A DNA stretch of 64,000 nucleotides, from positions 1 through 64,000 of the forward strand of contig JAHFRP010000003.1 in assembly GCA_023266195.1 (NCBI GenBank), given 5' to 3'. This stretch comes from Sulfuricella sp. Its GTDB lineage: Bacteria > Pseudomonadota > Gammaproteobacteria > Burkholderiales > Sulfuricellaceae. Each line of letters starts with the position of its first letter. The first letter of the stretch is position 1. Under the pieces are notes generated by a model. It did not search any database and was not told the origin of the DNA. It saw nothing but the letters and a program-made list of their open reading frames with translations. Positions 61,358 to 64,000 of this stretch are shown piece by piece. Both the position numbers and the translations under genes were made by a program.

Positions 61358-62675
61358 CGTTTATCGCTTCCTGCGCCATTTGTCTCAGTTTGCTGCGCTC
61401 CAGCTTGCCCAGCGCGTTGCGCGGCAGGGCGGGCACGCGCCGCAGCAAGCGCGGGCGGCTCGCGCCGGCGATATGTTGGCGGCACCATGCGTCCAGTCGC
61501 ACCGGTTCGGCATCGCCAACCACCAGCGCCACTAGCCGGTCGCCCCAGATTTCGTCGGGCAGCGCCGTCACCGCCGCGTCGTCCACGCCAGGGCAGCTCA
61601 GCAATTGCGCCTCGACTTCGGCCGGGTGCACGTTGGTGCCGCCGCTCACCAGCATGTCGTCACGCCGTCCCAGCACGTGAAGCCTGCCGGCGGCGTCGAT
61701 TTTCCCCAGATCGCCAGTGGTCAGCCAGCCGTCGATCAGACCTCGCCCCAATTCGCGGCCGGAGTTGGCGTAGCCCGCCATCACCGCCGGGCCGCGCACC
61801 TGGATAATGCCCGTTTGGCCGCCGGCTTCGCCGGTTTTACCGGCGAGCCGGATTTCGAAACCCGGCAGCGGAGCGCCGACCGAGCCCGGTTGCCAATCCT
61901 CCGGCACAGGAAACAGCGTCGCCAGCTGCGAGCCGGTTTCGCTCATGCCGTAGGAAACGCACAACGGCCAGCCGGCGGCGCGGGCGCGCCCGGCGAGCGC
62001 GGCCGACAGCGCGCCGCCTCCCACCAGAGCGTATTTGAGCGTAGCCGGCGGCAATGCGCCATGAGCAATATCAAGCAGGCGCGCCAGCATCGCCGGCACC
62101 AGCGAAATATGCGTTACGTTGCGGCTCGATAGGTCGTCCCACACCCGCTGCGCGTCGAAGCCCTCGTGCAGCAGCACCGCCGCGCCCGCCCCGGCGCAGC
62201 GGTAGAGAATCGCCAAGCCGCCGATATGGTGGAGCGGCAAGCAATCCAGCCACACGTCGCCCGGCTTCAGCGGCAAAATGGCTTGCGAGGCGACGACGCC
62301 GGCGGCCAGGTTGGCATCGCTCAGCATCACCGCCTTGGGCTCGCCCTGGGTACCACTGGTGGCGATCAGCAATTCGATTCCCGCCGGCAGTGCCGCGGCT
62401 GTTTGCAGCAAAGCCGCGTGGCGTGCGGCGGACAGTGCCGGGCCAAGCGGCAGCAAAACACGCCCGAGCAAGGAGGCGGCATAGGCGGCCAGCGCCAGTT
62501 CCAGCGCCGAGGCAGGTTGCGGCGCCAGCAGGGTCGCCGGCGCCACTCCTTGCGCCTGCGCTTGGGCGCGATCAAGCAACTGGCGATAGCTGAGTTTTTC
62601 GTTCGACGCAATCAGCGCTACCGCGTCGGGGTGCCCGGCCGCCATCCGGCTGGCCCACGTCGCCAGCAGGTTCAA
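61347..62675 (-). CDS. menE: MenE, o-succinylbenzoate-CoA ligase
   Basis: A 442-residue adenylate-forming enzyme, at the short end for the family. The P-loop ATSGTQGEPKAVMLS, core motif YGMSETGSQLA, TGDLG and the C-terminal lysine NALGKLERSKL are present. It activates o-succinylbenzoate with CoA in menaquinone synthesis. Its position next to menF and menD supports MenE over a general acyl-CoA ligase. It overlaps ubiE by four bases. Confidence 0.92.
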   Translation of the reverse strand: MNLLATWASRMAAGHPDAVALIASNEKLSYRQLLDRAQAQAQGVAPATLLAPQPASALELALAAYAASLLGRVLLPLGPALSAARHAALLQTAAALPAGIELLIATSGTQGEPKAVMLSDANLAAGVVASQAILPLKPGDVWLDCLPLHHIGGLAILYRCAGAGAAVLLHEGFDAQRVWDDLSSRNVTHISLVPAMLARLLDIAHGALPPATLKYALVGGGALSAALAGRARAAGWPLCVSYGMSETGSQLATLFPVPEDWQPGSVGAPLPGFEIRLAGKTGEAGGQTGIIQVRGPAVMAGYANSGRELGRGLIDGWLTTGDLGKIDAAGRLHVLGRRDDMLVSGGTNVHPAEVEAQLLSCPGVDDAAVTALPDEIWGDRLVALVVGDAEPVRLDAWCRQHIAGASRPRLLRRVPALPRNALGKLERSKLRQMAQEAINDEP

Positions 62676-63394
62676 GATGCCTTGGTTGCGCGATGCAGGC
62701 AGGCGACGCCGAACGTCAGGTTACGGTAGCCCACGCCGGCGAATCCGGCCCGCAGCAGAGTTTGCTTGAACGACTCCTGATCGGGGAAACGGCGGATCGA
62801 TTCAACCAGGTAGGCATAGGCCTCCGGCTCGCGCGCGATCCACGCACCCAGACGCGGAATCACGGCGAAGGAGAACAGGTCGTAGAACGGCCTGATCGGC
62901 CGCCACGGGCGGGAAAATTCCAGACAGAAGAAGCGGCCGCCCGGCTTGAGCACGCGCAGCACTTCCCGCAACGCGTCTTCCATACTGGTGACGTTGCGGA
63001 TGCCGAAAGCGATGGTGACGGTGTCCACCGAGGCGGACGCCAGCGGAATGCCCTCGCCGCTGCCGGCCAGCCAGGATACGTGGCGCATGCCGCGCTCGCG
63101 GCCGACGCACATCATCGCCAGGCTGGGATCGCACACCAGCACGCGCCGATCCTCGCCCGCCAGCAAACGGGCCACGTCGCCGGTGCCCCCGGCCAGATCG
63201 ACGATCACCTGCCCCGGAAGGGGATGGGCGGCACGGGCCAGGGTGCGCTTCCACAACCGGTGGATGCCGAAGCTCATGGCGTCGTTCATCAGGTCATAAC
63301 GCCGGGCGACGCCGGCGAATACCCGGCGGATGCGGCGCCGGCGCTCGTCCTGGTCCACCTGCTGATAACCGAAGGTGCGGGAAAGGTCGGACAT
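62672..63394 (-). CDS. ubiE: UbiE/MenG quinone methyltransferase
   Basis: A 240-residue SAM-dependent C-methyltransferase of ubiquinone and menaquinone synthesis. UbiE signatures are present: VARRYDLMNDAMSFGIHRLWKR, the SAM-binding VDLAGGTGDVAR, and RNVTSMEDALREVLRVLKPGGRFFCLEFSRP. Because it heads the menEFD operon, it probably acts mainly as the demethylmenaquinone methyltransferase; a second ubiE may exist elsewhere. It lies 86 bp after the ABC permease gene in the same direction. Confidence 0.92.
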   Translation of the reverse strand: MSDLSRTFGYQQVDQDERRRRIRRVFAGVARRYDLMNDAMSFGIHRLWKRTLARAAHPLPGQVIVDLAGGTGDVARLLAGEDRRVLVCDPSLAMMCVGRERGMRHVSWLAGSGEGIPLASASVDTVTIAFGIRNVTSMEDALREVLRVLKPGGRFFCLEFSRPWRPIRPFYDLFSFAVIPRLGAWIAREPEAYAYLVESIRRFPDQESFKQTLLRAGFAGVGYRNLTFGVACLHRATKAS

Positions 63395-63480
63395 GAAGAA
63401 AAATCCTCACCGCAAAGATGCGAAGTAACCACAAAGAGCGGCGCCCCGCTTCCTCCGCGCCGTTGCGGTTGTTTTTTAAC

Positions 63481-64000
63481 TTATGGCAAATCGCCGCGGC
63501 GGAACAGGAGATAGCCGCCACCGGCCGCCACCGTTCCCAAAACCACAGGGTAAACCAGTGCGTAAACCTTGAACAGGGGACCGCCGAAATAGTCGAAAAT
63601 CACATAGGCCGCCGGGCCGATCACCACCAGCTGCGGGTCAAACAGCATCAGCGCGGCGGTGCGGAACACCTGCAGGGGATTAGCCAGGGCCAGCGCGACC
63701 GCCACTTCCGGCGCGACATGCCCCTGAATCATGATACCGAGCAGGATCAAATCGAGAAACAGGAGCATGGTCAGCCAAACCAGGAATGCCGCGCCCTGGG
63801 CGACGTCGATCGAGCGCGCCACAGTGGAGATCAGCATACCGACGCCAAGAAAGCACCACGATATCGAGGCCAGCAGGCCAGTGTAATACAGGAACATCGC
63901 CCACGGCACTTCGACGTCCTTGACCATCGCCCAGCCGGCAGCGGCCGCCATTGCGGCGAACACCGGCAGAAACACCACCAGGTAGCGACCGATGATCTTG
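63481..64000 (-). CDS. ABC-2 type permease, NosY-like (5' end beyond the window)
   Basis: Only the C-terminal 172 codons are in the window; the gene continues past the right edge. The fragment has about four to five hydrophobic helices (VFLPVFAAMAAAAGW, FLYYTGLLASISWCFLGVGMLIS, AAFLVWLTMLLFLDLILLGIM, and a final helix near YPVVLGTVAAGGGYLLF). The segment NPLQVFRTAALMLFDPQLVVIGPAAY resembles NosY, the permease for maturation of nitrous oxide reductase, which would fit a denitrifier. The last residues, RRGDLP, are like NosY ends. An unrelated multicopper-enzyme permease cannot be excluded. Confidence 0.5.
   Translation of the reverse strand, partial: KIIGRYLVVFLPVFAAMAAAAGWAMVKDVEVPWAMFLYYTGLLASISWCFLGVGMLISTVARSIDVAQGAAFLVWLTMLLFLDLILLGIMIQGHVAPEVAVALALANPLQVFRTAALMLFDPQLVVIGPAAYVIFDYFGGPLFKVYALVYPVVLGTVAAGGGYLLFRRGDLP

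Overview
The window is high-GC, densely packed bacterial DNA. It reads as a facultatively anaerobic, denitrifying betaproteobacterium, probably a Nitrosomonadales/Rhodocyclales-type chemolithotroph. That is an inference from the gene content: a group 1e uptake hydrogenase, narXL-narK1K2GHJI, a complete cd1 nitrite reductase/heme d1 cluster, NrdR-type control of an anaerobic ribonucleotide reductase, anaerobic ubiquinone accessory UbiT, and a classical menaquinone operon. No rRNA, tRNA, phage, CRISPR array or transposase gene was recognised. Short palindromic repeats are frequent in the intergenic spaces.

Layout. 0-0.7 kb: an AT-rich P-loop kinase-like gene that looks foreign. 0.9-5.9 kb (minus): hynS-isp1-isp2-hynL, a membrane-linked [NiFe] hydrogenase with an HdrD-like and a NarI-like electron-transfer subunit. 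6.0-8.9 kb (plus): a lipoate-ligase/DUF116 fusion, a WbuC-type cupin and ubiT. 9.1-12.4 kb (plus): class III ribonucleotide reductase, with the glycyl-radical tail on a separate small ORF, followed by its activase. 12.7-28.7 kb: an envelope/nutrient region with an alkaline phosphatase, a small secreted protein, a CzcCBA-like RND pump, a secreted metallophosphoesterase, TonB-ExbD-ExbB, a TonB-dependent receptor and a divergent QseBC/PmrAB-like two-component system.

29.2-42.1 kb: the respiratory nitrate reductase operon narK1-narK2-narG-narH-narJ-narI (minus), with narX-narL divergent on the plus strand. 42.2-45.4 kb: a cytoplasmic molybdopterin oxidoreductase of unknown substrate and a Yip1-type membrane protein, divergent around a near-perfect palindrome. 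45.7-58.1 kb: a Dnr-type regulator facing the nitrite-reductase cluster, which reads (minus) nirS, cytochrome c4, nirT, nirC, nirF, nirDL, nirG, cytochrome c, a stand-alone secreted P-box/PilJ-domain protein, nirH, nirJ, nirN. Fnr/Dnr-type sites precede nirS, dnr and nirDL. 58.3-63.4 kb: ubiE-menE-menF-menD (minus), all overlapping. 63.5-64 kb: the C-terminal part of an ABC-2 permease resembling NosY.

Together the genes describe anaerobic respiration: H2 is oxidised at the hydrogenase, electrons pass through ubiquinone and/or menaquinone to nitrate and then nitrite, and oxygen-independent pathways supply deoxynucleotides and quinones. Starts were chosen from visible ribosome-binding sites, signal peptides and operon overlaps. 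All family assignments are by reading motifs; no database search was run.
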